Positions 18,100 to 26,778 of a stretch of 56,430 nucleotides of DNA are shown in pieces. The notes beneath the pieces are model-generated. The model did no database searches, had not been told where the DNA came from, and saw nothing but the letters and a program-made list of their open reading frames with translations. Origin of the DNA: Betaproteobacteria bacterium (GTDB lineage: Bacteria; Pseudomonadota; Gammaproteobacteria; Burkholderiales; SG8-41); assembly GCA_025363575.1 (NCBI GenBank), contig JANYDM010000182.1, positions 1 through 56,430 of the forward strand, read 5' to 3'. The first letter of the stretch is position 1, and every line of letters begins with the position of its first letter. The position numbers and the translations under genes were made by a program.

Positions 18100-21045
18100 T
18101 CATTTAACGTCGAATTCGCCGACGAACACCGTTTCCTGCCGGCCCTTCAAGCGCAGCGTGATGTTTTGCTCTTTCTGCTGTGGCGTGCCGAACCGTGTTG
18201 CAAGCTTGACCTGTAGTGTCGTCGGCCCGGTTACCGCCTGACGGCGGTCGCCGAAGTACTGCGCTTCGACCTTGTACTTGCCGGGCTTGGCGCGCTTGAG
18301 CGAAAACTCTTCCGGACCGTAACCGCCGGTAAAGTCGAGCGACATGCGCCCGCCCTGATAAGTGAGCTGATGCCCATAGAATGCCTTCTCGCCGTTTGGA
18401 TCGGTCACCCATAAGTCGATGTCGGTATTGTCCGCATCCCACGTCAGCACCACGCGCAAATCCAGCGGCAGGTTTTTCACAAGGCGCGGATCGATGCGGC
18501 TGACGTCGAGCTTGTCGCCATTGGTCGCGACGATGCCATTGAGTTCGGCGAGTGTAATGATTTCGATGTCGGGGAAACGGCCGTGCCACGGCCTGGCCAC
18601 CACTTCGTATAGCGTGTCTATTGCCTGCTGATATTGGCGGTCGGCAGCCAGCGCGAGACCCAGATCACGGTACGACTGCGGTTCTTCGGGGGAAAGGTCG
18701 AGCACCTGGCGAAACACCGGTATCGCCAACGCTGCCTGGTTCGCCTGCAGCAGGCGATAGCCCAGGATGCGCAGGATGTGCCGGTTCTCGAGATCCATTT
18801 CCGCGAGGTTCGTCAGCACGCGCAAGGCGAGCGCCACCTGCTTTTTGTCGAACAATATATCGGCGGCGTCAAGAAAAAAAGCCGTGCTGTTCAGATAGCC
18901 GGGCCGCTCGTCGAGATAGACGCGGTAGACGTTGTCGCCCACTGCGTTGCGCATGCGGGTTGCGTAAGGCGCATCGGGTTCCCATTTTCTGAGCTGTATC
19001 GCTGCGACCGTGGCTGCCGAGTTGCCGCCGGACTCCGCTTCGTTCTTGGCCTTCTTCGCGGTCACTAGCCGGCCCGCCCCGTCTTCTGATCCGCGAAGGG
19101 CCAACTGTTGCTCCGCCCGGGGGGCCGCTGCGGCCGGTGCCGGTGCTTGATTGCGAGCAGGCGCGTCGCGCCTGTCCTGCGCGAGGCCCGATACACTTTC
19201 GGCAGGGCGCAGTGCCGGTTGCGGCGCCGGCTTGTCGCCTTGCGGGAAATCGCGGTTCCACCATGTAACCTTGTCCTGAAAGCGGCGCACAATATTTTCC
19301 AGATGCGCATTGCGATCTGCGCCACTGCGTTGCGCCGCGACCACGCGCAGCCTCTCGTAATCGGCCGCAAGCTCCGGTGGCGGCGCGATTTCATAGCGCA
19401 CGTAATCTTCGACGCGCTCGAGCACTATCAGCGACGTTTCGCGCGTGACCAACCGGAACGTCTTGCCGAGCCGGCGGATCTCGGCGCTATTCAGCTCGTG
19501 CTGCGCTTCGAGCGCCTCGATCTTGAAGCGTGCCCACAAAGACGCGACCAGCATGAACGGCGCGGCGCCCGCGCGCACGGGCACTTCGATAATGACCGGT
19601 TTGGCGCCGGGGTGCACAACGGTGATGCGAACCCGTGTCGAGGCCTCCGTCATCTGCCCCGCGATTTCGATGCGGCCCTGGCGCGGGTAGGGCGAACGCA
19701 TCACGACTTCGCGCGCGCCATCCGCGCTGAGGGCGACCACGCGTGTCGTGACAGTCAGCAGTTTGCGCGATGCTTCCTGCGCGCTATCAGTCAGCAGATC
19801 GATAAAACGGCCGCCGCTTGCTTCAGCGATGCGGGCCAGCAGGGCGGCATCACTCTTTGTCGAAGCCGTTACGCTATAGAGCGGCACGTTCGGCGCGGCA
19901 AGATTTTGCGCGCCAAAATTCGAGAGGCCGTCGCTAAACAGCAGGTATTCCGCTATGCCCGCGTCAGGTGCGAATGCGCCGAGGTTGGTCGCTCCGTCGT
20001 AAGCAGTTGCTTCGAGCGCCGCGCGCAATACGCGCCAGTCGCCGGCGACGATGCTGAATGACTTGGCGGCCTCCGCGGTATCGCGGACGCGCGTGAGCCT
20101 CACCTCGCCGTTCTGCATGCGCCGGAAATAGCTGTCGAGCAGGGCGAATTCGCGCACGTGATCGCGCGCGGCGCCCGAGCCGGAGCTGTCCCAGATCAAG
20201 CCAACGGTTTTCGGCAACGCGCGCGGCGCTTCGCGCACTGGCAGCGGCAGCTCGGCATAGAAATAGGATTTCGCGTCGAACGACTGGGTATAGGCATGTG
20301 CGCCAGGCACGGCCGCAATGTCGATCTCGAGCATTCCCCGTCCGGCAAAGCGCTCGCGCGCGACTTGCGCGTGATAGCCATTGGCCGTCGATTTAAAGTT
20401 GAGTTCGTCGAGCCGGCCGCGTGTTTTTTCCGGCGCCGTCAGGGCACCTGCGACGTTGAGGTCCAGCCGGAAATTGTCGACCATATCCGCGTAGTCGAGC
20501 GGCAGACGGTAAACAAGATGGCCGCCGCGCTTCTTGAGCGTTTCGGCGTAACGGATGATTACCTGCCGCGTGCCGAGCGCTGGAATCGGATAGACGCGCA
20601 GCTTGAAGTTGTTGCCTTGAGTAATTTGTAGAAGGCCCGGGTCCACGCGCACCCGCGTAATGTCCTCGAACACGGCCTGGCCGCGGGCCTTGTCCACCGG
20701 CACTGCTTCGCGCATGCGCCCGTTCACGTCGAGCGCAAAGCCCAGCACGTTCTGGCCGTCCAGCAGGGGGAACTGCAGTTCGCCTTCGAGCGCGCGGCGG
20801 TTCGGATTGTGAAATGTGAGTGCGATTTCTGTAATCGCGAGATTGCCGCTGACCTCGGCGCGGACCGCAACCTGCTGCAGCCGTACCGGCGTTTCAGCCG
20901 GCGCCGCAATCATGAGTTGCGGGCGCGCGATGCGCTCGACCGTGACCGGCGCGAGATTTTGTGCGCCGGCCGCCGGCACCAGCCACGCGCCGGCCCCCAA
21001 CACGAGGATATTGATGAATTGCATTACCGCATCCGAACACCGCAT
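18100..21045 (-). CDS. Large secreted VIT / von Willebrand A / TPR / DUF2135 protein
   Basis: This is a 981-aa exported protein. Signal peptide: about residues 8-28, ending AAGA. VIT domain: about 45-190, with [20 protein letters not shown] and [18 protein letters not shown]-like domain: about 285-450, opening [11 protein letters not shown], which fits a DxSxS MIDAS. Next comes a Pro/Ala-rich linker (about 625-680), TPR-like helices (about 740-840), and a C-terminal DUF2135 beta domain with [20 protein letters not shown]. The architecture suggests a periplasmic or surface protein-interaction scaffold; function is unknown. No sortase or LPXTG signal is seen. An internal start at Met8 (21024) is possible. 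Confidence 0.85.
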   Translation of the reverse strand: MRCSDAVMQFINILVLGAGAWLVPAAGAQNLAPVTVERIARPQLMIAAPAETPVRLQQVAVRAEVSGNLAITEIALTFHNPNRRALEGELQFPLLDGQNVLGFALDVNGRMREAVPVDKARGQAVFEDITRVRVDPGLLQITQGNNFKLRVYPIPALGTRQVIIRYAETLKKRGGHLVYRLPLDYADMVDNFRLDLNVAGALTAPEKTRGRLDELNFKSTANGYHAQVARERFAGRGMLEIDIAAVPGAHAYTQSFDAKSYFYAELPLPVREAPRALPKTVGLIWDSSGSGAARDHVREFALLDSYFRRMQNGEVRLTRVRDTAEAAKSFSIVAGDWRVLRAALEATAYDGATNLGAFAPDAGIAEYLLFSDGLSNFGAQNLAAPNVPLYSVTASTKSDAALLARIAEASGGRFIDLLTDSAQEASRKLLTVTTRVVALSADGAREVVMRSPYPRQGRIEIAGQMTEASTRVRITVVHPGAKPVIIEVPVRAGAAPFMLVASLWARFKIEALEAQHELNSAEIRRLGKTFRLVTRETSLIVLERVEDYVRYEIAPPPELAADYERLRVVAAQRSGADRNAHLENIVRRFQDKVTWWNRDFPQGDKPAPQPALRPAESVSGLAQDRRDAPARNQAPAPAAAAPRAEQQLALRGSEDGAGRLVTAKKAKNEAESGGNSAATVAAIQLRKWEPDAPYATRMRNAVGDNVYRVYLDERPGYLNSTAFFLDAADILFDKKQVALALRVLTNLAEMDLENRHILRILGYRLLQANQAALAIPVFRQVLDLSPEEPQSYRDLGLALAADRQYQQAIDTLYEVVARPWHGRFPDIEIITLAELNGIVATNGDKLDVSRIDPRLVKNLPLDLRVVLTWDADNTDIDLWVTDPNGEKAFYGHQLTYQGGRMSLDFTGGYGPEEFSLKRAKPGKYKVEAQYFGDRRQAVTGPTTLQVKLATRFGTPQQKEQNITLRLKGRQETVFVGEFDVK

Positions 21046-21127
21046 GACTGCCTCCCGGTTAAAGACGACCTGCCGCTATAAACGGCGCGCGTCCCCGGAA
21101 GGGGTTAATGCTGAGGCAAGGGCAGGT

Positions 21128-21901
21128 TTATTCGGCCAGACAGTCGTCGGCGAGGCACTCGACAGGCGCGAAATCGCGATGCGCGATGTATTCGGGGCGA
21201 TGAAATCGCCGGATATGGTTTTGGCACGAATTGATGCTGAGGTAGACGATAGTGCGGTTCCACGGCGTCATGTTGCTGCCCGATGCATGCACGAGATTGC
21301 AGTGGAACATCATCATCGAACCCGCGGCGCCTTTCGGCGCAATGATGCCGCCTTCCGCGACGAGGCGCGCGATCGTGTCGTTGTCTATCGTCCACAGCGG
21401 GTAGCTGGTGGTCGACAGATCGTGCCCGGCGTCCTGGCGGCCTTTTTTGTGCGAGCGCGGGATGAACATCAGCGGGCCGTTGAACTCGTTGACGTCCTCG
21501 AGAAACACCGCGATGTTCATCGCGCGCGCTTCGGGCATGTCGTCGTCGTTGAACCAAGTGCCGTAGTCCTGGTGCCATTGCCAGACGTCGCCGTCGAACG
21601 CAGCCTTGCCGTTGATCTTGAATTGGTGAATGTAGACGTCGTCGCCGAGAATCTGCTGCGCGGGCTCGATCAGTCGCGGATGGCGGCCGAGCCGGCGGTA
21701 GGTGTCGTTATACGTATGTGCCGCGAAGTTGGTGCGCACCGCGTTGCTGTCTTTCTCGCGCACATTTTCGGGCCGCCGCTGCGCGTAGAGCCGGGGCACC
21801 TCGGCGTTCAGCGCCGAGATTTCCGCCGCCGTGAAGAGACCCGGAAAGAAGAGGTAGCCTTCACGTTCGTATTCTTCGACTTGCGCGGGCGTCAGTTTCA
21901 T
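21128..21901 (-). CDS. PhyH-family (EctD-like) Fe(II)/2-oxoglutarate dioxygenase
   Basis: This 257-aa member of the phytanoyl-CoA dioxygenase family has iron ligands in WQWHQDYGTWFNDD (H110, D112) and FHCNLVHASGSN (H205). R216 is the likely 2-oxoglutarate contact. The stretch DDDMPEARAMNIAVFLEDV with IPRSHKKG resembles ectoine hydroxylase and related proline hydroxylases. No ectABC genes are nearby, so ectoine hydroxylation cannot be assumed. The gene begins 12 bases after the end of the membrane-protein gene on the same strand. Confidence 0.85.
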   Translation of the reverse strand: MKLTPAQVEEYEREGYLFFPGLFTAAEISALNAEVPRLYAQRRPENVREKDSNAVRTNFAAHTYNDTYRRLGRHPRLIEPAQQILGDDVYIHQFKINGKAAFDGDVWQWHQDYGTWFNDDDMPEARAMNIAVFLEDVNEFNGPLMFIPRSHKKGRQDAGHDLSTTSYPLWTIDNDTIARLVAEGGIIAPKGAAGSMMMFHCNLVHASGSNMTPWNRTIVYLSINSCQNHIRRFHRPEYIAHRDFAPVECLADDCLAE

Positions 21902-21913
21902 ATAGGCAAGAGC

Positions 21914-22555
21914 TTATTGCTCGCCGGGTTGATCGTTAGAACTCGCCCTGCGCCGCCAGCGCAAGCGCCCGATCGCGACGGCCAGCAGAGCCGCGGCAAT
22001 CGCGAGCCCAATCCACGCACTGGCGCCCGGCATTCCGAATGTGGATGGTGGCGTGCCGCTGCTTTTTTGCCCGCCTGAGGAAGGCTGCGCCCGCTGCCAT
22101 TCCTTGACCCATGGCGCGGGTTCGCGCGGCACCGGATCGTCGGTGAGCCAGGTAAGCGTGACGGGAAACGCATATTCGCCAATCGCCGAGCCGCCCGCCA
22201 CTACATTCAGACGCACTTCGTCGATGCGCGTCGGCTTTTCTCCCCAGTAGAACAGGTTGACTACGCCGATGCCGCCGCCGGCGGGCAGCGCGGTCGGCGC
22301 GCTGCTGCCACCGCTGTCGATGACGGGACTGCCTTTGAACAGGCCGCTTACAGAAACCATCGCCGGTTGTGCGCTCTTCAGTTCGAAGCGCACGAAAAAC
22401 GGCTGCTGGCGCGCGAGCAGGACATCGGTCGCGGGGTCCGTCGCGAGGATTTTCAATGCCGGTAACGCTGCGGCCGGCGCGAATGTCCCGGCGCCCGCGA
22501 AAATGATGGCGGCGGTGCATATAACGAATGCGGTCAACCAGCGCTGCACTTTCAT
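21914..22555 (-). CDS. Exported membrane-anchored protein of unknown function
   Basis: This is a 213-aa protein I do not recognise. It has an N-terminal signal sequence (about 1-30), a beta-rich periplasmic part (about 31-150, including PFFVRFELKSAQPAMVSVSG) and a Pro/Ser-rich linker. A single transmembrane helix (about 176-198) is followed by a short Arg-rich tail. The start ATG overlaps the stop of the diguanylate cyclase gene (ATGA), implying translational coupling. It could be a periplasmic input or partner for the cyclase (inference). Confidence 0.7.
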   Translation of the reverse strand: MKVQRWLTAFVICTAAIIFAGAGTFAPAAALPALKILATDPATDVLLARQQPFFVRFELKSAQPAMVSVSGLFKGSPVIDSGGSSAPTALPAGGGIGVVNLFYWGEKPTRIDEVRLNVVAGGSAIGEYAFPVTLTWLTDDPVPREPAPWVKEWQRAQPSSGGQKSSGTPPSTFGMPGASAWIGLAIAAALLAVAIGRLRWRRRASSNDQPGEQ

Positions 22556-23778
22556 TTGCTCACCCGATTGCGTCCGTTGCTTTTGGCGCGATAGAGCGCC
22601 TTGTCCGCCGCTTTGATCACATCCTCCGGCGTGGCCAGCGCGCCGCTGCGTTCCGCGACGCCGATGCTGATGGTCACCGACACCGGATTGGCTTCGCGGA
22701 AAGAGCCGCGCCGGCGTGTCGCCGGCTCCGGTTTGTCGGGGCGGTCCGGCGCGCGAACTGCAATTCTGTAACTTTCGACGGCGGCGCGCAACGCTTCGAG
22801 ATGCGGCAGGGTCTGCGCGGCTTCCCGGCCGGGGAACAGCACGGTGAATTCCTCGCCGCCATAGCGGTAGGCGGTGCCGCCGCCGCTGACTTCGGCGAGT
22901 TTCGCGGCGACCATCTTAAGTACCTGGTCGCCCAGATCGTGGCCATGCGTGTCGTTAAACCGCTTGAAATGATCGACGTCGCACATTGCGATCGTGTATT
23001 TGCGGCCCAAGCCCATCATGCGCTCGTTCAGGTCGCGGCGGCTTGGCAGGCCAGTGAGCTCGTCACGGAATGCCATGCGGAACGTGTCCTGCACCAGCGC
23101 CACGGTGAATATCAAAGCTGCAGCCGTGAGATAGGTCATAAATGCGTTGGGTTCGCCGATGAGGTTCAAAGCGAGCGCGTACGCGAGCAGCGCGCCGGTA
23201 AACGCGAGATCGAGCGGCGCGCGCCTCAGCACCCAGGTCGCGAAGCTCGCAATGATGGCGAGCACCAGAACTATCCACCCGAGCTGGCGGACCGGCGAAG
23301 CGGTAAATAGCGTCGACTGCACGAACGGCGTCATTGCCCACGCCGTCACGCGCGTTGCCGGCGCGTATATGACCCATAGTGTGAACAGTATCTCCGCCGC
23401 CAACACGGCCAGCCGCTGCACCCCGTGCATATTGAATATTCCGCGTTCGGGCAGCACGCACAGCAGCGTCAGGTTGAGGGGCACGAACACGCATAGCGCC
23501 GAATAAACCGTGTGCGCGCGAAAGCCGGCAAGGCCGTCGCGCTGGAGCAATCCATAGCAGAGGCAGGCCAGCGTGAGCGTGAGCAGCGCGAAGACGATGC
23601 GCCCGCGCCGGAACACCAGTCCCGCGACACCCCCCACGCCCAACACCGCGTAAGCATCCAGGCCTTTGAGCCCGGACAACGACGGCGGCAGATCGGCCGC
23701 GTGCGGCGTCAGCCACCACGCGAGCACGATGATGACGACCGGCGGCGCCAGATTGAGCAGCAGTTTTGCGGGTGTCAT
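22552..23778 (-). CDS. Membrane-bound GGDEF diguanylate cyclase
   Basis: This 408-aa protein has about eight hydrophobic helices in residues 1-235, then a GGDEF domain. The domain shows RDELTGLPSRRDLNERM, CDVDHFKRFNDTHGHDLGDQ and the active-site YRYGGEEFTVLFPGRE. It should make cyclic-di-GMP from two GTP. The RxxD inhibitory site expected just upstream of GGEEF is not present (the segment reads SGGGTAYRY), so product inhibition may be absent. It is co-translated with the downstream membrane protein through an ATGA overlap. Confidence 0.9.
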   Translation of the reverse strand: MTPAKLLLNLAPPVVIIVLAWWLTPHAADLPPSLSGLKGLDAYAVLGVGGVAGLVFRRGRIVFALLTLTLACLCYGLLQRDGLAGFRAHTVYSALCVFVPLNLTLLCVLPERGIFNMHGVQRLAVLAAEILFTLWVIYAPATRVTAWAMTPFVQSTLFTASPVRQLGWIVLVLAIIASFATWVLRRAPLDLAFTGALLAYALALNLIGEPNAFMTYLTAAALIFTVALVQDTFRMAFRDELTGLPSRRDLNERMMGLGRKYTIAMCDVDHFKRFNDTHGHDLGDQVLKMVAAKLAEVSGGGTAYRYGGEEFTVLFPGREAAQTLPHLEALRAAVESYRIAVRAPDRPDKPEPATRRRGSFREANPVSVTISIGVAERSGALATPEDVIKAADKALYRAKSNGRNRVSK

Positions 23779-24026
23779 GCCATGTGGCGCGATGCAGTGC
23801 TGAAACTATGCGGGGCCATCGAAATTGTAGGACGCGGCCATTGTTGCGCGCGAATCTCAAAGGATAACATGCGTTTTACGCGCACTTTGCGATGCGGCAC
23901 GGGGCGCGGGCGCAAAAATGAACTCCGCACGCCGGCAGCAATCTCATGTAAATGGTATATCGCGGCGCGTAATTCTGCGCTGCCGCGTCCTGTCAATGTC
24001 CCGCGGCCAGCGGCGAGGAGAATCGC

Positions 24027-24632
24027 ATGAAGCTTTATTATTCACCCGGCGCGTGCTCGCTGGCCCCCCACATCATCCTGCGCGAGGCGGGCTATGCATT
24101 CGACCTGGAGAAAGTCGATCTCGGCAAGAAGACCACGGGCGGCGGCGCGGACTACATGAAGATCAACCCGAAAGGTTATGTGCCCGCGCTGCAGCTCGAC
24201 GATGGGCAAGTGCTGTCGGAAAACATCGCCATCGACCTGTACCTCGCCGACCACAAGCAGGAGTCCGGCCTCGCGCCCGCGAGCGGCACGATGGAGCGTT
24301 ATCGCCTGATCGAATGGCTTGCTTTCATCAGCACCGAAGTGCATAAGCAGTTCGGACCGCTGTTCAAGCCGGACACGCCCGACGCCACGAAACAATCCCA
24401 GAAAGACCTGCTCGGGAAACGCTTCGACTACGTGACCGGGCAGTTGAAAAACAAGCAGTACCTGCTGGGCGAATTCAGCGTTGCCGACGCCTACCTTTTT
24501 ACCGTATTGAACTGGACCGGCCACGTTCAGATCGATTTGAGTAAATGGCCGGTGCTGAGTACCTACTTGGCGCGCGTCGCCGCACGGCCGCAGGTGCAGG
24601 CGGCGCTCAAAGCCGAAGGACTCGTCGAGTAA
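24027..24632 (+). CDS. Glutathione S-transferase (beta-class like)
   Basis: This is a 201-aa cytosolic GST. The thioredoxin-fold N-terminus MKLYYSPGACSLAPHIILRE carries the catalytic Ser/Cys region, and KINPKGYVPALQLDDGQVLS holds the cis-proline and glutathione-binding segment. A helical C-terminal domain contains FSVADAYLFTVLNW. The ribosome site is GAGGAG. It resembles E. coli GstA in length and motifs. Physiological substrate unknown. Confidence 0.92.
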   Translation: MKLYYSPGACSLAPHIILREAGYAFDLEKVDLGKKTTGGGADYMKINPKGYVPALQLDDGQVLSENIAIDLYLADHKQESGLAPASGTMERYRLIEWLAFISTEVHKQFGPLFKPDTPDATKQSQKDLLGKRFDYVTGQLKNKQYLLGEFSVADAYLFTVLNWTGHVQIDLSKWPVLSTYLARVAARPQVQAALKAEGLVE

Positions 24633-24657
24633 GCGGCACCCTGTCGATTCCGCGCGC

Positions 24658-24810
24658 ATGGTCAAACCTCCAACGCCAAAACCGCCAAAACCGCCAAAAC
24701 CGCCAACGCCCGCCCGAAGCCGGAATCCATTTGCGCTGAATCCGCAATTCAATCAGCAGACGCGCAAGATGCTGGGCAAGCATTACCGCGCGAAATTCGG
24801 CGTGAAGTAA
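24658..24810 (+). CDS. Small basic proline-rich protein, hypothetical
   Basis: A 50-codon open frame starts with ATG 26 bases after the GST stop. The first third is a KPP-type repeat (VKPPTPKPPKPPKPP), and the rest is basic (NPFALNPQFNQQTRKMLGKH, ending AKFGVK). There is no clear Shine-Dalgarno sequence. It is too short for ordinary gene callers, but the charge pattern and Asn/Gln/Lys-rich tail look protein-like. The repeat also makes chance low-complexity possible. Confidence 0.35.
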   Translation: MVKPPTPKPPKPPKPPTPARSRNPFALNPQFNQQTRKMLGKHYRAKFGVK

Positions 24811-24814
24811 AAGC

Positions 24815-24896
24815 AGGATTGAGGATTGAGTGCGCTTTGGCACTAGAATGCGCATGCAGCCGGTTTAGAACTGCTCAATCCTCAATCCTCAATCCT
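24815..24896. repeat. Inverted repeat built from tandem heptamers, in the rlmJ leader
   Basis: The left arm 24815-24830 is AGGATTGAGGATTGAG. The right side 24874-24896 holds its exact reverse complement in two overlapping registers, because the 7-mer CTCAATC is repeated three times. The loop is about 43 bases. In RNA this could fold into a 16-bp hairpin ending just before the GTG start of rlmJ. Confidence 0.8.
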
Positions 24897-24901
24897 AACG
24901 C

Positions 24902-25744
24902 GTGCTCGCTTACCGTCATCTCTTTCACGCCGGCAACTTTGCCGATGTATTCAAGCATTCACTGCTCGCGCAGCTCGTGCTCGGTCTGGCGAAGAAAGAC
25001 AAGCCGTTTTTCTGCCTCGACACGCACGCGGGCATCGGCCTGTACGATCTGACGCACGAGTGGGCGCGCAAGAACGCCGAATACAAGACCGGCATCGCGC
25101 TGGTATGGGCGAGGAAGGATGCGCCGCCGGAAATGGCGCCGTATCTCGATGCGGTGCGCGCCGTCAATACCGGCGCGAAGCTCAATTACTATCCTGGCTC
25201 GCCGCGCATAGTGCGCGGGCTCATGCGCGCTCACGACAGGCTGGCGTTGACGGAGTTGAACAAGCGAGACTGCGAGACGCTCAATGAATTGTTCGCCGGC
25301 GACCGCCAGGTGCAGGTGCGCCTCCTCGACGGTTATCACGCGGTCAAGGCGTTGCTGCCGCCGCCCGAGCGGCGCGGCCTCGTCTTCATCGACTCGTCGT
25401 TCGACCGCGCGCAGGAATTCAAGCGCCTGACCGACGGTTTCGTCGAGGGCCACCGCAAGTTCGCGACGGGCGTCTACGCGCTCTGGTACCCGTTGATGGA
25501 CGCCATCGCCATGCAGGGGTTCGAGCGGCGCAACGCCGCGACCGGCGTTCGCAAAATTTTGCAGCTCGAGCTCGCGGTGCGCGAACTTGGCATCGCTGGC
25601 AGCGTGCGCGGCTGCGGCATGCTCGTCGTGAATCCGCCGTTTGGTTTCGAGGCCGCCGCGCGGAAAATCACCGCTTGGTTGCGGCCGCTGCTCGCGCAGG
25701 ATGGCGCCGGTAGCGAGCGCGTGCGCTGGCTCGTCCCGGAATAA
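24902..25744 (+). CDS. rlmJ: 23S rRNA (adenine-2030-N6)-methyltransferase
   Basis: This 280-aa SAM-dependent enzyme methylates A2030 of 23S rRNA. The N-terminus LAYRHLFHAGNFADVFKHS is diagnostic. The SAM-binding motif is DTHAGIGLYDL (40-50), and the catalytic NPPF is at about 244-247 (VVNPPFGFEA). The start is GTG at 24902, the only codon that gives the family N-terminus. An inverted repeat ends six bases upstream. It converges with the small secreted protein gene. Confidence 0.94.
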   Translation: MLAYRHLFHAGNFADVFKHSLLAQLVLGLAKKDKPFFCLDTHAGIGLYDLTHEWARKNAEYKTGIALVWARKDAPPEMAPYLDAVRAVNTGAKLNYYPGSPRIVRGLMRAHDRLALTELNKRDCETLNELFAGDRQVQVRLLDGYHAVKALLPPPERRGLVFIDSSFDRAQEFKRLTDGFVEGHRKFATGVYALWYPLMDAIAMQGFERRNAATGVRKILQLELAVRELGIAGSVRGCGMLVVNPPFGFEAAARKITAWLRPLLAQDGAGSERVRWLVPE

Positions 25745-25766
25745 CTCGACTGCGGCGGGAAGCCCG

Positions 25767-26156
25767 CTAACGAACGGTGGAGGTATCGCCGCCGGTCGAA
25801 ACCGAATCCTGGCGGATTCTCGAAGAGTCCGGTCTTTCGGACGCGCGCACCGGCGCGCAATTGCTGAATACGCCGTCCCCATTGGTGTGCGTCTCGACCG
25901 CGCCTTCGCGCGCAAGCTCGGTATTCACGCGCGTCAAAGTCTGCTTGGTCTCGATCTGCTGCCGGCGCAGCTGTGCGTCGTCCATATCGCGGACTTCGTT
26001 CCAGCGCCCTTCTTTGACGAGTTGTTCGCGCAACTGGTGTTCCTGCTTGAGTTGCAGCATTTCTGCCACGCTGGACGTGTGGGCCGTCGGGGCACTAGTG
26101 CCGGCGTATGCGCTGCCGACAATTGATGCCGCTATTGCAATTAAAAAAGATCTGAT
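25767..26156 (-). CDS. Small secreted protein with a probable non-canonical ATC start
   Basis: The frame has its first ATG at 26069, but reading upstream gives a clear signal peptide (RSFLIAIAASIVGSAYA) followed by GTSAPTAHTSSVAEMLQLKQ. An excellent ribosome site AAGAGGAG (26163-26170) lies six bases before an ATC codon at 26154-26156, with an in-frame stop just upstream. The likely protein is therefore about 129 aa starting at ATC, or the start codon has mutated from ATG, or a base is misread. The mature part is Gln/Arg/Glu-rich and probably helical (residues about 30-75), then polar. Function unknown. Annotation from the internal ATG would lose the signal peptide. Confidence 0.65.
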   Translation of the reverse strand: MRSFLIAIAASIVGSAYAGTSAPTAHTSSVAEMLQLKQEHQLREQLVKEGRWNEVRDMDDAQLRRQQIETKQTLTRVNTELAREGAVETHTNGDGVFSNCAPVRASERPDSSRIRQDSVSTGGDTSTVR

Positions 26157-26321
26157 GACGTGCTCCTCTTAATCCTTCGTCTACGCGAATGGGCGTAACT
26201 CATAGTACGACCGGATCAAGGATGTACAAATTTATTTCGCAATTAAGCGGAATTAATGCACGTATTTGCATCAACGTGGCTTTTTAGCATCGGGGTTGCA
26301 CGGGCCGCGAAATATCCGTGC

Positions 26322-26777
26322 TCAGGTGTGGGCGCGGACAATCGGCATCAACTGGGCCGGCGTCACGATGCCGAAAGGCGTGCGCCGGACTTTGCGCCGC
26401 ATGAGTTCGAGCAGAAGCAAGTCCTTGGTAACGAGATAATCAGCGCAGCAGGCGCGTGCCAGCTCGAGAAATTTTTGATCGTCTTTATCGCGGCACACGG
26501 GCAGATGCTCCGCGAATGAGGGGCCGCCCGGCGCGATCGCCTGCGCGACGCGCAGGCACTCGGCCATATGCGTGGCCCGGGCATCAGGCGGGAGGATTGC
26601 CTTTTGCAACGGATAGGCGAGCACGCGCTCGAGTTCCCCGGCGCACGCCGCGTCGATGAAGATCGCGGCGCGGCCCGCCGCGACCGCTGCCTTGAGATCC
26701 GCAACGCCGGCGTCCGCGAACACCAGCCAGTCGAGCCAGACGTTCGTGTCGAGAACGAGCTTGAGGCTAGCCGGCAA
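26322..26777 (-). CDS. PIN-domain protein (VapC/COG1569-like putative RNase)
   Basis: This 151-aa PIN domain has KLVLDTNVWLDWLVF at its start. Later acidic residues in CRDKDDQKFLELA and ADYLVTKD complete the metal site of a VapC-type ribonuclease. The proposed TTG start at 26777 lies just past the TGA of the upstream dioxygenase. A longer frame to ATG 26825 would overlap that gene by 47 bases. No antitoxin-like gene is adjacent, which fits the COG1569 group of solitary PIN proteins. Start codon uncertain. Confidence 0.75.
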   Translation of the reverse strand: MPASLKLVLDTNVWLDWLVFADAGVADLKAAVAAGRAAIFIDAACAGELERVLAYPLQKAILPPDARATHMAECLRVAQAIAPGGPSFAEHLPVCRDKDDQKFLELARACCADYLVTKDLLLLELMRRKVRRTPFGIVTPAQLMPIVRAHT

Positions 26778-26778
26778 G

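Noticed and set aside
20816..22078. A 420-codon plus-strand frame opposite the PhyH gene
   Set aside because: It is antisense to clearly coded proteins and arises from high GC content; no domain is visible.
24839..24854. Possible sigma-54 promoter before rlmJ
   Set aside because: TGGCAC is followed by TGC at a GG-to-GC spacing one base too short, and the TTGCW element is not present.
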